Shown here: one piece after another, positions 16,142-24,501 of the stretch
Numbering within the stretch: the stretch's first letter is position 1
Layout of the letters: every line of letters starts with the position of its first letter
Assembly: GCF_000661955.1 (NCBI RefSeq)
Contig: NZ_CP007597.1
Span: forward strand, 2,287,605-2,351,604
Direction: 5' to 3'
Source: Stenotrophomonas rhizophila
GTDB taxonomy: Bacteria > Pseudomonadota > Gammaproteobacteria > Xanthomonadales > Xanthomonadaceae
Length of the DNA stretch: 64,000 bases
Notes under the pieces: generated by a model
What the model was told of the DNA's origin: nothing
Databases searched by the model: none
Seen by the model: the letters and a program-made list of their open reading frames with translations, nothing else
Program-made: the position numbers and the translations under genes

Positions 16142-19036
16142 ATGGCGGGCACAACCTTAGTCGATTCGTTTGCTCTTGTTCTCAACCACATCACGGCAGA
16201 CCAGCGCGACGCGCTGTCCAGGCGGCTGAACAGCCTGGCGCCCGGTTTGAGTACCGCGGAAATCGCGCTGATCAGCGCCCAGGCCCAGGCCGCACTGCTT
16301 GAAAACGCCCACCTGAAACTCAACCGGCTGTTGCTGCTGGAGCTGCACGCCGCCGTCCGCAGCGGCGCCATCACCGCGACCGATAACGCGGGGCAGTTCG
16401 CGCAGTTCGTGCAGCTTGCCACCCACCCCGATTTCAGCGCCCACCTGGACCAGCGCTACCCCGCCTTGCGCCCAAGGTTCCAGCAGATGCTGGCCGCGCA
16501 GTGCACTGCCGTCGAAGAACTGGCCACGCGCATCGTCGCCGACCGCGACGCCTTCCCTGCCCTGCTCGGCCGCCCGGCCGGCCAGCTGCTGTCGGTGTCG
16601 CTGGGCAAGGGCGACCTGCACTCGCAGGGGCATACCGTTGCCCGCCTTGCATTCGAAGGCGGCAACCTGATGTACAAGCCGCGCTCGCTGCGCATCGACG
16701 CCACGCTGGACGCCTTCCTTGGCGCCGTGTTCGGTGACGTGCCGGACCGGGTGCGGGTGCCACGCGTGATCGATCGGGGCAGCCACGGCTGGGCGGCATT
16801 TGCCGCGCACCGCTACTGTGACGGCGACCAGGAGCTGCAGACCTACTACCGCGGGTTGGGCCACTGGCTGGCAGTGCTGCGCCTGATCGGCGGTACCGAC
16901 ATCCATCTGGAAAACCTCATCGCGGTCGGGCCGGTACCGGTGGTGGTCGATGCCGAGAGCGTGTTCGCCCCGGTGATCGAGATCGAAACATCCGGCTACG
17001 GGCAGGCGTACGACATCGCCGTAAAGCTGATGATGAATTCGGTCCTGCGCACGGGCATCGTGCCGTTCCGCACCGCGGGCCTGGGCATGGCCGGCGTGGA
17101 CCTCTCCGCCGCGGGCGCCCTGCCGGGCGAGCAGCCGCGCGTGCGCGTGCCGGTGATTGTCGAGGACCCCGCAGACGGGCCGCGCCTGGGCATGATCGAC
17201 GCAGACTTCGCCGCGTCACAGAATCATCCATCCCCGCATCCGGACGTGTCGCGCTACTGGGACCAGATCAGCGAAGGCTTCATGCAGGCCAGCCAGCGGC
17301 TGCGCGAACTGGACGCGTCGGGGGCACTAATGCCGTTGCTGGCGCCCTTTGAAGGCTGCCAGGTCCGTGACGTGCGCCGCCCCACCATGGCCTATGCCGA
17401 AATCGGGCGGATGCTGTGGCACCCGGCGTCCCTGCATGACGAGCCCAAGGCCGTCGCACGCGCGATGGACCTGCTGGTGCGCAATGCGCAGGTGGTGCGC
17501 GCGGCGCCATCGGATCCGGCCGCCATCATGGGCGAGATCGACGACCTGCGGCATGGCGACATCCCGATCTTCGCCGCACCGGTTGCGTTGGAGCGGATCA
17601 ACACCGTGATCGCCAACTGGCGCGACATGCGCATCGACCTGGAAGACGTCACGATCCGCAGCACGCTGGTGGCGACCGATCTGAACCAACATGCCCTGGC
17701 CCGGGCAGAGGCGCGCGAAGGCTACTCCTACGCCGCCCGCGATCCCCGTCCGGACAACCTGGACGCGCGCCGGCGTGCACTGGCCGCCGCCGCGGTGGAA
17801 AGCCTGCTGCGGTTGTCGGTGCGTGGCGACGATGGGTCGATGACCTGGATCACCCCGGAGATCACGCCCAACGGCTGGACGGTACAGCCCGTGCGTCCGG
17901 ACACCTACTTCGGGCTGGGCGGCATTGCCTTCGCGCTGGCCGGTTACCGGCTGGAAGTACAGGCGGGCCGTGCCGATGCGGTTGCCGGCCTGGAGGCGGC
18001 TCTGGAGGGAGCGATCCAGGTACTGGCCAGCATGTCGCGGCTGGACCACTCGGAAATGGACGGCGGCTTCGTCGGTGCCGGCTCGCGGATCTGGGCGTTG
18101 CTTGCGCTGGCAGACATGCTGGACCGCCCTGCGCTGCTCGACGACGCACGGCACTGCGCGGCGTCGCTGGAGCGGCACAGTTTCGATGCGTCACCGAAGT
18201 TCGAAATACTGGATGGCGTCAGCGGCGCCATCCTGCCCCTGATCGGCCTGGCCGATGCCACCGGCGAAGCGCGCTGGCTGGCGCTGGCCGCCCGTGTGGC
18301 GCGCGTCGTACAGGCGGCCGCCATCGTCGACCATGACGGGGCGCGATGGCCCAGCCCGCAGTTCGACGAACCCATCGGCGGCTTCGCCCATGGGGCGATG
18401 GGCATCGGCTGGTCGCTGGCGCGCCTGGCCGCAACCGACGCCGGTACCGCCGCCGAGCGCGACGGGTGGCGGCAGCTGGCCGCGGCGGCATTCGCCTTCC
18501 AGGAGGCGCTGTTCGAGCCCGCAACCGGACGCTGGCGCGACATCCACCTGAAGGACGGCCAGAAGAACTTCCCGACCTGGTGCCACGGCAGCGTCGGCAT
18601 CGGCTTGGCCCATGCCGACCTGTATGCGCGCACCGGCAGCGAGCAGCACCTGCGCGGACTGCGCCGGGCGGTCGCGGATGCATCCGGAAAATGGGGTTTC
18701 AGCCACACGCTCTGCCATGGCGACCTGTCCACCCGCGAACTGCTGCTGCGCGCGGCGGAACTGGACCCGGCCTGCCCGTACGATGTCGACGCGGCCGCCA
18801 TCGAGGTCATCTCCTCCATCGAGGAGCACCACGGCATGGTGGGCGGCTTGACCCGCGCCGCGTTCACGCCGGGCCTGATGATCGGCCTGGCCGGCGCGAT
18901 CTACGGTTTCTGCCGGATGCATCCGGCGTGCGTGATGCCGTCGCCCTTGTTGCTGGAGCGTGCACCCGGGGTGGTGCAGCGCAACCAGCAGGCCGCGCCA
19001 TCAACCCGCGAGGGCGTTCCCGAATACGCCGGCTAG
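16142..19036 (+). CDS. lanM: class II lanthionine synthetase LanM
   Basis: A 964-residue bifunctional enzyme. The N-terminal half is the DUF4135 dehydratase, which phosphorylates and eliminates Ser/Thr (GGNLMYKPRS, GGTDIHLENL and DAESVF stretches visible). The C-terminal LanC-like cyclase keeps the zinc ligands: Cys814 in TWCHGSVG and Cys858-His859 in LCHGD. The start at 16142 is chosen because AGGG at 16132-16135 is well spaced; the upstream ATG at 16109 has no ribosome site. It follows the precursor gene by 83 bp including a strong hairpin. Length is typical for LanM, and no broken motif was seen. It makes the modified peptide in the cytosol; export genes are not adjacent. Confidence 0.92.
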   Translation: MAGTTLVDSFALVLNHITADQRDALSRRLNSLAPGLSTAEIALISAQAQAALLENAHLKLNRLLLLELHAAVRSGAITATDNAGQFAQFVQLATHPDFSAHLDQRYPALRPRFQQMLAAQCTAVEELATRIVADRDAFPALLGRPAGQLLSVSLGKGDLHSQGHTVARLAFEGGNLMYKPRSLRIDATLDAFLGAVFGDVPDRVRVPRVIDRGSHGWAAFAAHRYCDGDQELQTYYRGLGHWLAVLRLIGGTDIHLENLIAVGPVPVVVDAESVFAPVIEIETSGYGQAYDIAVKLMMNSVLRTGIVPFRTAGLGMAGVDLSAAGALPGEQPRVRVPVIVEDPADGPRLGMIDADFAASQNHPSPHPDVSRYWDQISEGFMQASQRLRELDASGALMPLLAPFEGCQVRDVRRPTMAYAEIGRMLWHPASLHDEPKAVARAMDLLVRNAQVVRAAPSDPAAIMGEIDDLRHGDIPIFAAPVALERINTVIANWRDMRIDLEDVTIRSTLVATDLNQHALARAEAREGYSYAARDPRPDNLDARRRALAAAAVESLLRLSVRGDDGSMTWITPEITPNGWTVQPVRPDTYFGLGGIAFALAGYRLEVQAGRADAVAGLEAALEGAIQVLASMSRLDHSEMDGGFVGAGSRIWALLALADMLDRPALLDDARHCAASLERHSFDASPKFEILDGVSGAILPLIGLADATGEARWLALAARVARVVQAAAIVDHDGARWPSPQFDEPIGGFAHGAMGIGWSLARLAATDAGTAAERDGWRQLAAAAFAFQEALFEPATGRWRDIHLKDGQKNFPTWCHGSVGIGLAHADLYARTGSEQHLRGLRRAVADASGKWGFSHTLCHGDLSTRELLLRAAELDPACPYDVDAAAIEVISSIEEHHGMVGGLTRAAFTPGLMIGLAGAIYGFCRMHPACVMPSPLLLERAPGVVQRNQQAAPSTREGVPEYAG

Positions 19037-19043
19037 GCCGGCG

Positions 19044-20402
19044 TCACGGCCCGTCGGGCGTCGCGCGGGCCCGCGTGGTGCGGTACTGCATCCGCCCGTT
19101 GCGCCAGGTGCCGCGGGTGGTTTCAACATGCTCGCCGTCGGCAGACAGTGACTCTTCCCAACTGCCAACCATCTGCAGCGTGCCGTCGCGGTAACGATAG
19201 GTTTCCGACGCATGCGAACAGCAGCCGCCCCGCGATGCGGAGGTGATGCTGCGATCCTGCGCATTGATCGACAACTGCGGCAGGTCCGACAGCGTGGCGT
19301 CGTGCACGAACGTACCGCTGGCCGGGTCGAACAGGAACACGTTGGTGGTGTTGTTCGGGCCGGCACCGCCAGACAGGCCCGGCGCGAGCAGATCCGGGTG
19401 GCCATCGAAGTTCACGTCCACCACCTGCAGCAGCGCATCGGCGTCGCCAACGGGATCGGCCTCGAAATCGCGCAGGACCTGGCGCCGCTGGCCGGTGCGG
19501 GCATCCAGCACTTCGATCGCCGTCAGCCTCACGCCGTCTTCGTCACGCTCAACGCCCACGCGGAACGTGGCCTCCGGGGTGACGGCCGCCTGTGCCACCC
19601 AGGTAACGGTGGACACGGCATCGCGGTCGATCCAGCCACGCACCGCATTGCCGTCCGGGTCGATCTGCTCGACCCGGTACCACGCCGGGGTACGCTGCAG
19701 CACGGCCAGGTAGCTGCCGGCGGCAATCGTCGCAACGCTGCCCGCGTCGCTGGCCTGCGCGTGCAACGGCAGCGCCCGGTCCACGTGCAGTACATCCACA
19801 TACTCCCGCGGCTGCTGCAGCGTGAACCGGTCGCTGTAGTGCACCACCTCGTACTGGTTGATGTGGCGCCCGTAGGCGTCCGCCGCACAGACATCGGCGA
19901 TGGCGCAGGCGCCGGCCTCTTCGGCGGTGGGTGCGCGCTGCGGCGGCACCTGCACCGTGCCCTGCAGCTGCTTGCGGTCGGCCCAGCGCACCGAGAACGC
20001 GGTGGCGGTCCAGTCCAGTGCCGCTTCCCTGTCATTGGCGCCGATGTTGGTGCGGCAATAGGGCTGCGCGTCGGAATGCGCATTCCAATCCGGAAAGGCG
20101 TACGCCGGGCACAGCAGGTTGGCGCTGTTGATGTCGTACCGGTAGGCCGCGTCGGTGACGAACACCAGTTTGTTGAGCTGCGTCTGCGGATCGCGCGAGA
20201 CGAACGCATAGCGCACCCGGGCTGCCGCGGGAACGGCATGTTCGTAGCGCTGCTGGTAGGATTCTCCCGCCGCAGGGGTCGCCGGGGTGGCCAGCAGGTG
20301 CGCGTCGGGCTGCAGCGCGTACAGCCCGGGCTGCAGCAGGTCGGGCGCGGCGAGGGTGCTGCCCGCCACGGCCAGGGCCAGTGCAGGCAAAAGGAACGCC
20401 AT
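19044..20402 (-). CDS. secreted SH3-like/XAC2610-related protein
   Basis: A 452-residue exported protein starting at 20402 (signal peptide MAFLLPALALAVAGS ending near residue 18). The middle holds an SH3-like segment (SYLAVLQRTPAWYRVEQI...GWIDRDAV). The C-terminal third (VVDVNFDGHPDLL, then NTTNVFLFDP and a GGCCSHA turn) resembles XAC2610-related proteins. The founding member is a periplasmic inhibitor of a type IV-secreted peptidoglycan hydrolase in Xanthomonas. An immunity or lysozyme-inhibitor role is possible but no effector is adjacent. It converges with lanM (7-bp gap), so it is not in the lanthipeptide operon. Confidence 0.65.
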   Translation of the reverse strand: MAFLLPALALAVAGSTLAAPDLLQPGLYALQPDAHLLATPATPAAGESYQQRYEHAVPAAARVRYAFVSRDPQTQLNKLVFVTDAAYRYDINSANLLCPAYAFPDWNAHSDAQPYCRTNIGANDREAALDWTATAFSVRWADRKQLQGTVQVPPQRAPTAEEAGACAIADVCAADAYGRHINQYEVVHYSDRFTLQQPREYVDVLHVDRALPLHAQASDAGSVATIAAGSYLAVLQRTPAWYRVEQIDPDGNAVRGWIDRDAVSTVTWVAQAAVTPEATFRVGVERDEDGVRLTAIEVLDARTGQRRQVLRDFEADPVGDADALLQVVDVNFDGHPDLLAPGLSGGAGPNNTTNVFLFDPASGTFVHDATLSDLPQLSINAQDRSITSASRGGCCSHASETYRYRDGTLQMVGSWEESLSADGEHVETTRGTWRNGRMQYRTTRARATPDGP

Positions 20403-20614
20403 GGGGAATCTCGTTGGCAGTACAGAAGGCCGGCGCATGCTACCGCGCCGGCGCACGTGCTGCCCATATCACGGCCATTCGCCCGGTCCGGCACAGGACG
20501 GCGCCCTGCAACCGGCCTATCCTTGGGTACCCCTCCCCTACGGGCCAGGGACCAGGCGGCGCCCGGGTGCGCGCGCGTGGTGCCGCTGACCGTACTTCGC
20601 GTCCGATACCGTCC

Positions 20615-21838
20615 ATGACTTCGCCTTCCCCCACGCAACCTGCGATTCCCGCCGCCGCCAGCGCCACCGCGCCCAACCAGGGCTTTGCGGTCCATATCGT
20701 CGGCGCGGCCGCCTTTGCGCACCTGCTCAACGACATGATCCAGGCGGTGCTGCCGGCGGTGTACCCGATGTTCAAGAGCGAGTTCCAGCTCAGCTTCGGG
20801 CAGATCGGCGTGATCGCGCTGGTCTACCAGATCACCGCCTCGCTGCTGCAGCCGTGGATCGGGATGTACACCGATAAGCGTCCGCTGCCCTACCTGTTGC
20901 CGTGCGGCATGATCGCCACGTGCATCGGCATCGCGATGATGGCCCTGGCCGGCAGTTACCCGATGCTGCTGGTGGCCGCCGCAGTGGTCGGCGTTGGCTC
21001 GGCCACCTTCCACCCGGAAGCCTCGCGCGTGGCGCGGATGGCCTCCGGCGGGCGTTTCGGCACCGCACAGTCCACCTTCCAGGTGGGCGGCAACACCGGC
21101 TCGGCGATCGGGCCGCTGCTGGCCGCCGCGGTGGTGATTCCGTATGGGCAGCGTTCGATTGCCTGGTTCATGCTGGCCGCCGCGCTGGCCGTTGGCGTGC
21201 TGTTCCTGCTCACCGGGTGGACCATCCGCCACGGGCAGGCAAAGATGAGCAGCCTGGCGCGCAACACCGGGGTCGGCCTGGCACGTGGCAAGGTGGTCCA
21301 GGCCATCGCGGTGATCGCGGTGTTGATGTTCGCCAAGTTCGTCTACATCGCGTCCTTCACCAACTACTTCACCTTCTACCTGATCGAGCGCTTCCATCTG
21401 AGCGTGCAGCAGAGCCAGATGTACCTCTTCATCTTCCTGGCCTCGATCGCGCTGGGCACTTTCATCGGTGGCCCGGTGGGCGACCGGATCGGGCGCAAGG
21501 CGGTGATCTGGATTTCCTTCCTGGGCGTGGCCCCGTTCGCGCTTGCCCTGCCCTACGCCAACCTGATGGGTACCGCGGTGCTGGCCGTGGCCATCGGCCT
21601 GGTGATGTCCTCGGCATTCGCCGCGCTGGTGGTCTACGCGCAGGAAGCCGTGCCGGGCCGCGTGGGCATGGTGTCGGGCCTGATGTTTGGCCTGATGTTC
21701 GGCATCGGCGGCCTCGGCGCCGCCGGGCTGGGCAAACTGGCCGACGTGCATGGCATCGTGTGGATCTACCACTTCACCTCGTACCTGCCGTTGCTGGGCC
21801 TGGCCACGGCATTCCTGCCCAGGACCCGCGCCCGGTGA
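20615..21838 (+). CDS. MFS transporter, fosmidomycin-resistance (Fsr) type
   Basis: A 407-residue inner-membrane transporter with 12 predicted helices. The HLLNDMIQAVLPAVYPMFK start of helix 1 and the GSATFHPEASRVA loop are characteristic of the Fsr subfamily, drug/H+ exporters that in E. coli confer fosmidomycin resistance. The ATG at 20615 follows a Pro/Ala-rich 25-residue cytosolic tail region in the protein. Its stop overlaps the next gene (GTGA). Whether it exports the neighbouring lanthipeptide is doubtful: MFS proteins rarely move such peptides, and a divergent/convergent gene lies between them. Confidence 0.88.
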   Translation: MTSPSPTQPAIPAAASATAPNQGFAVHIVGAAAFAHLLNDMIQAVLPAVYPMFKSEFQLSFGQIGVIALVYQITASLLQPWIGMYTDKRPLPYLLPCGMIATCIGIAMMALAGSYPMLLVAAAVVGVGSATFHPEASRVARMASGGRFGTAQSTFQVGGNTGSAIGPLLAAAVVIPYGQRSIAWFMLAAALAVGVLFLLTGWTIRHGQAKMSSLARNTGVGLARGKVVQAIAVIAVLMFAKFVYIASFTNYFTFYLIERFHLSVQQSQMYLFIFLASIALGTFIGGPVGDRIGRKAVIWISFLGVAPFALALPYANLMGTAVLAVAIGLVMSSAFAALVVYAQEAVPGRVGMVSGLMFGLMFGIGGLGAAGLGKLADVHGIVWIYHFTSYLPLLGLATAFLPRTRAR

Positions 21839-22488
21839 GCGAGGCGTGCGGCGAGCTGCGCTACACGATTACCGCCGCGCACACCCGCCACTGGGTGGAT
21901 GCGGCACTGGAGCGCGAGATGCAGCGGGACGACGCGCTGGCCGAGCGGCTCGGCGCAGCCCAGCAGCGTGCGGTCACACCGTTGCTGGTGCTGCTGCCGG
22001 TGTGCGGCGCTGCATGGTTGCTGTTCCATCGCGGCGCCACGCCGCAAACGTGGATGACGCTGGCACTGGCGGCGCTGCTGCTGGTGCCCGCCTGGCGATT
22101 TGCTCGCCCGTTCGCCGCGCGTCTGCGCAGCACGATGGCGCAACAGCAGACGGCCAGTACGGCAGGCGGGCGCCCGCTCAGCCGCGCCCTCGCCCGGCTC
22201 ACCCTGGAAACTCGCTTCAAGCGGCTGCAGGGCGACTACCGCGTGCAGTTCGATGCCCAGGGCATGCAGGTGGCGCGGGCAGGACAGCGACCTGCGTTGC
22301 TGCGCTGGAGCGACGTTGTGCATGTCCAGGAGACCGATGCGTTCCTGGTCGTGGCCTGCGCCTCACTTCATCGCCGCGGGCAGGCGTACTGGATCCCGAA
22401 GCACAGCGATGCGATGGACCCGGAGGTCTACCGCGAGGGCATGCAGGGCTTGCTGGGTCATTGCAGAGCAGCCGCGGCGATGGCCTGA
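21835..22488 (+). CDS. YcxB-like membrane protein
   Basis: A 217-residue protein with a GTG start overlapping the MFS stop (GTGA), implying translational coupling. Two adjacent hydrophobic segments (about 52-72 and 77-93) are followed by a soluble C-terminal domain. In that domain the YRVQFDAQGMQV...LLRWSDVVHVQETDAFLVV pattern matches the YcxB-like family (PH-like fold). Function of the family is unknown. Start choice rests on coupling and on the good match beginning at the RYTITAAHT stretch. Confidence 0.72.
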   Translation: MSEACGELRYTITAAHTRHWVDAALEREMQRDDALAERLGAAQQRAVTPLLVLLPVCGAAWLLFHRGATPQTWMTLALAALLLVPAWRFARPFAARLRSTMAQQQTASTAGGRPLSRALARLTLETRFKRLQGDYRVQFDAQGMQVARAGQRPALLRWSDVVHVQETDAFLVVACASLHRRGQAYWIPKHSDAMDPEVYREGMQGLLGHCRAAAAMA

Positions 22489-22522
22489 CCCACCGAAGGG
22501 CCAAGCCACCGCGCCCTGCGCG

Positions 22523-22852
22523 TCAGGTCGTCGGCGTGGCCGCCGCCAATGCCGCCAGGTCCGCATCCGCACGCGGGCGTACAACCCGCGCCACTTCCTG
22601 TCCGTCATGCAGCAGCACCAGCGTCGGCCACAGCCGCACCTGGAAAGAGCGGCCCAGCGGTCGCCCTTTGCCGTCTTCGATCTTGAGGTGGGAGATGTTG
22701 TCCCTCGCCTCCAGCCAGTCCTTCAAGGGCGCCTGCGCGGCACTGCAGTGCGGGCACCACGGCGCGCCGAATTCCAGCAGTTGCCAGCCGGGCGCCGCAT
22801 CGACAGCGGCGCGGCCGGGTTCCTGCGCGGCATAGGCGCGCGCGTAGCTCAT
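22523..22852 (-). CDS. small thioredoxin-fold protein
   Basis: A 109-residue cytosolic protein with the redox-active WCPHC motif (WCPHCS) near residue 32 and a cis-Pro strand (RLWPTLVLL) around residue 74, at normal thioredoxin length. WCPHC rather than WCGPC suggests a more oxidising, glutaredoxin/DsbA-like potential. It overlaps the upstream gene by 4 bp (ATGA) and is probably co-transcribed with it. It could serve peroxide or disulfide stress, but no partner is shown. Confidence 0.85.
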   Translation of the reverse strand: MSYARAYAAQEPGRAAVDAAPGWQLLEFGAPWCPHCSAAQAPLKDWLEARDNISHLKIEDGKGRPLGRSFQVRLWPTLVLLHDGQEVARVVRPRADADLAALAAATPTT

Positions 22853-23271
22853 CGCGGTGACTCAAGCGCCCGCTGGATGTCTTCAAGCGGCGCGTTGGTG
22901 AGGTCCTTGGCAATATCGGTCAGCAGGCGGGCCTGCACTTCCTTGTGCAACTGCGGGCGGATGCGCCCCAGGGTCTGCGGGTCGGCGATCAGCACCAGGT
23001 GCGCATAGCGGTTGTTGAGGGCGTCCTCGTTCAACTGTCCGGCAAGCTGCTTGGCGAAGGTGGCTTCGTTCATCTGCGCGATGCTGGTGTCCTGCGGCAT
23101 TGAACCGGACGGACCCTGCCCCGAGACGCCCTGCGCACTGATGTCCTGCAGCTTCAGCGCGTCCTGCTGCTTGAGCTGCAGCGTATGGCCACTGCCGATG
23201 TTGGTGAACACGCGGGCCGAGCCGCCGTCTGCGACGACAATCAAGGTGCCTTCCGGGATCTGCTGCTGCAT
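22849..23271 (-). CDS. host-attachment-type protein (PF10116-like)
   Basis: A 140-residue soluble protein starting at 23271, with AGGAG 7 nt upstream. The pattern LIVVADGGSARVF near the N-terminus and HLVLIADPQTLGRIRPQL toward the C-terminus fit the family named after an Agrobacterium attachment protein and related to the baeRF/eRF1-like fold. The family name should not be read as proof of adhesion, since these proteins are cytosolic and may act on ribosomes or RNA. It is translationally coupled to the thioredoxin. Confidence 0.75.
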   Translation of the reverse strand: MQQQIPEGTLIVVADGGSARVFTNIGSGHTLQLKQQDALKLQDISAQGVSGQGPSGSMPQDTSIAQMNEATFAKQLAGQLNEDALNNRYAHLVLIADPQTLGRIRPQLHKEVQARLLTDIAKDLTNAPLEDIQRALESPR

Positions 23272-23390
23272 GGTGAACTCCTGTGGAAAAACGGGTGCCA
23301 GTGCACCCAGCTCCACCGTAGGCGGGCAGGTGTAAGGACCGCGCATACGAATGTGTTCGCCATGTGTGCAGCGCACGCTCTGCGCAGTGG

Positions 23391-24020
23391 TCAGGGCGCG
23401 CTGGCGTGCAGCTCCATCGCCCGCATGACGATCGGCTTGGCCCAGTCCGGGGTGTGCAGCAGCTCGGCCACCGACACCGGGTAGTGCAGCCCGCGGCGGT
23501 CCCAATGCAGCAGCGGCAGCGGGTTGGCGCAGCCCTGTGCATCCAGCGGAGCGCTGTTGTCGTAGACCTGCAATTCGGCCAGATAGGGCAGCAGCGCCAA
23601 CAGGTTTTCACGCGATGCGTCGTAGCGGGCGTGAATCTTGTCCTGGGGAATATCGTGCCCCCCCTTGGCGACGCGCGCGGCCACCCGATCGATATGCAGC
23701 TGCACGCTGTCCAGGCCGCAGAACCAGATCGCCACGTCGTGGGTTTCGCACGCCTCGCGCAGCAGCCGCGCGATGGTGTTGCCGCCCAGGGTGGTCTCAA
23801 AGGCGAAATCGCTGCCCTCGGCCATGGCGCTGCGCAACCGCCGTGCGCCTTCGTGCCAGGCGGCGGAGTTGGCCTCTTCGGCCGCCCAGCCCGCCTGGAC
23901 CAGGGCGCGGGTGAAGGAATCCGGGTTGAACCAGGTCAGGCCATCGGCCTCCAGCCAGGTTCCCAGCAGCGAACTCTTGCCGGCGCCATTGACGCCGGCA
24001 AGCACCAGTATCCGCCCCAT
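23391..24020 (-). CDS. zeta-toxin-family kinase
   Basis: A 209-residue P-loop kinase with Walker A GVNGAGKSS (9-17), the FNPDSFTRAL substrate segment, FAFETTLGG and an Arg-rich lid (HIDRVAARVAKGGHDIP). Zeta/PezT toxins phosphorylate UDP-N-acetylglucosamine and so block cell-wall synthesis; some chromosomal homologues act on other sugars. It starts 3 bp after the stop of a Phd-like antitoxin, forming a typical pair. The classical antitoxin epsilon/PezA is replaced here by a Phd/YefM-type protein. All visible kinase motifs are intact. Confidence 0.85.
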   Translation of the reverse strand: MGRILVLAGVNGAGKSSLLGTWLEADGLTWFNPDSFTRALVQAGWAAEEANSAAWHEGARRLRSAMAEGSDFAFETTLGGNTIARLLREACETHDVAIWFCGLDSVQLHIDRVAARVAKGGHDIPQDKIHARYDASRENLLALLPYLAELQVYDNSAPLDAQGCANPLPLLHWDRRGLHYPVSVAELLHTPDWAKPIVMRAMELHASAP

Positions 24021-24023
24021 CGG

Positions 24024-24362
24024 TCAGAGCGACTTGCCGGGGGTGATCCTGCCGCGCCGGATCGGCTGGCCCAGCACCTTGCCCAGCCCGCCGTCGCGGT
24101 TGAGGCTGGCCAGCTGCACGTCGAACTGCGCGCGCAGCCGTTCCAGCTCGCCGCCGCGCTCGTCGGTGTCGGCCTCGGCGGCCTTGGCCAGCAGCTCCTG
24201 GTAGGCCTTGATGTCCACGATCACCGCTTCGGGGTGGTTGTGGTTGGTGATCACCAGGGCCTGCTTTTCGCGCACGGTGCGCATCAGGCTTGGCCAGCCA
24301 CGGGTTTTTACCGACGATGCCGTGGCCTTTTCAAGGCCGGGCAGGTCCAGGGGCAGGGTCAT
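24024..24362 (-). CDS. Phd/YefM-type antitoxin
   Basis: A 112-residue protein starting at 24362 with GGAG 6 nt upstream. The core SLMRTVREKQALVITNHNHP...VIVDIKAYQEL is the Phd/YefM fold that binds DNA as a dimer, here from about residue 20 to 65. The charged C-terminal tail (65-112) would wrap the toxin. It precedes the zeta toxin by 3 bp. Its promoter carries repeated TTTTGGCC sequences suited to autorepression. Confidence 0.8.
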   Translation of the reverse strand: MTLPLDLPGLEKATASSVKTRGWPSLMRTVREKQALVITNHNHPEAVIVDIKAYQELLAKAAEADTDERGGELERLRAQFDVQLASLNRDGGLGKVLGQPIRRGRITPGKSL

Positions 24363-24390
24363 GGCAGGCTCCAGCGCGGGATATGGGGCC

Positions 24391-24435
24391 ATCATACGCC
24401 TTTTGGCCAAATTGGACATAAATCCCATTTTGGCC
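24391..24435 (-). promoter_or_regulatory. toxin-antitoxin promoter and candidate operator
   Basis: On the minus strand a -10-like TATGAT (24391-24396) is preceded by the perfect 10-bp palindrome TTTGGCCAAA (24402-24411). The octamer TTTTGGCC (plus strand) occurs at 24401-24408 and again at 24428-24435. The -35 is poor, as usual for such promoters. The repeats are candidate antitoxin-binding sites. Confidence 0.5.
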
Positions 24436-24458
24436 TGCCCCGGACGCCCCAAAACCGC

Positions 24459-24482
24459 GAAAGCCCTTGCCATGCAAGGGCT
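24459..24482 (-). terminator. terminator downstream of the GH92 gene
   Basis: An 8-bp perfect stem (agcccttg/caagggct, 5-nt loop) is followed on the minus strand by TTTCG. An outer pairing (ggacgccc 24442-24449 with gggcgtcc 24487-24494) extends the structure. It starts 20 bp after the GH92 stop. Confidence 0.6.
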
Positions 24483-24501
24483 GCACGGGCGTCCCCAAGG
24501 C

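Noticed and set aside
20615..21838. MFS protein as the missing lanthipeptide exporter
   Set aside because: It is an Fsr-type drug exporter, in a separate unit beyond an oppositely oriented gene, and has no leader-peptidase domain.
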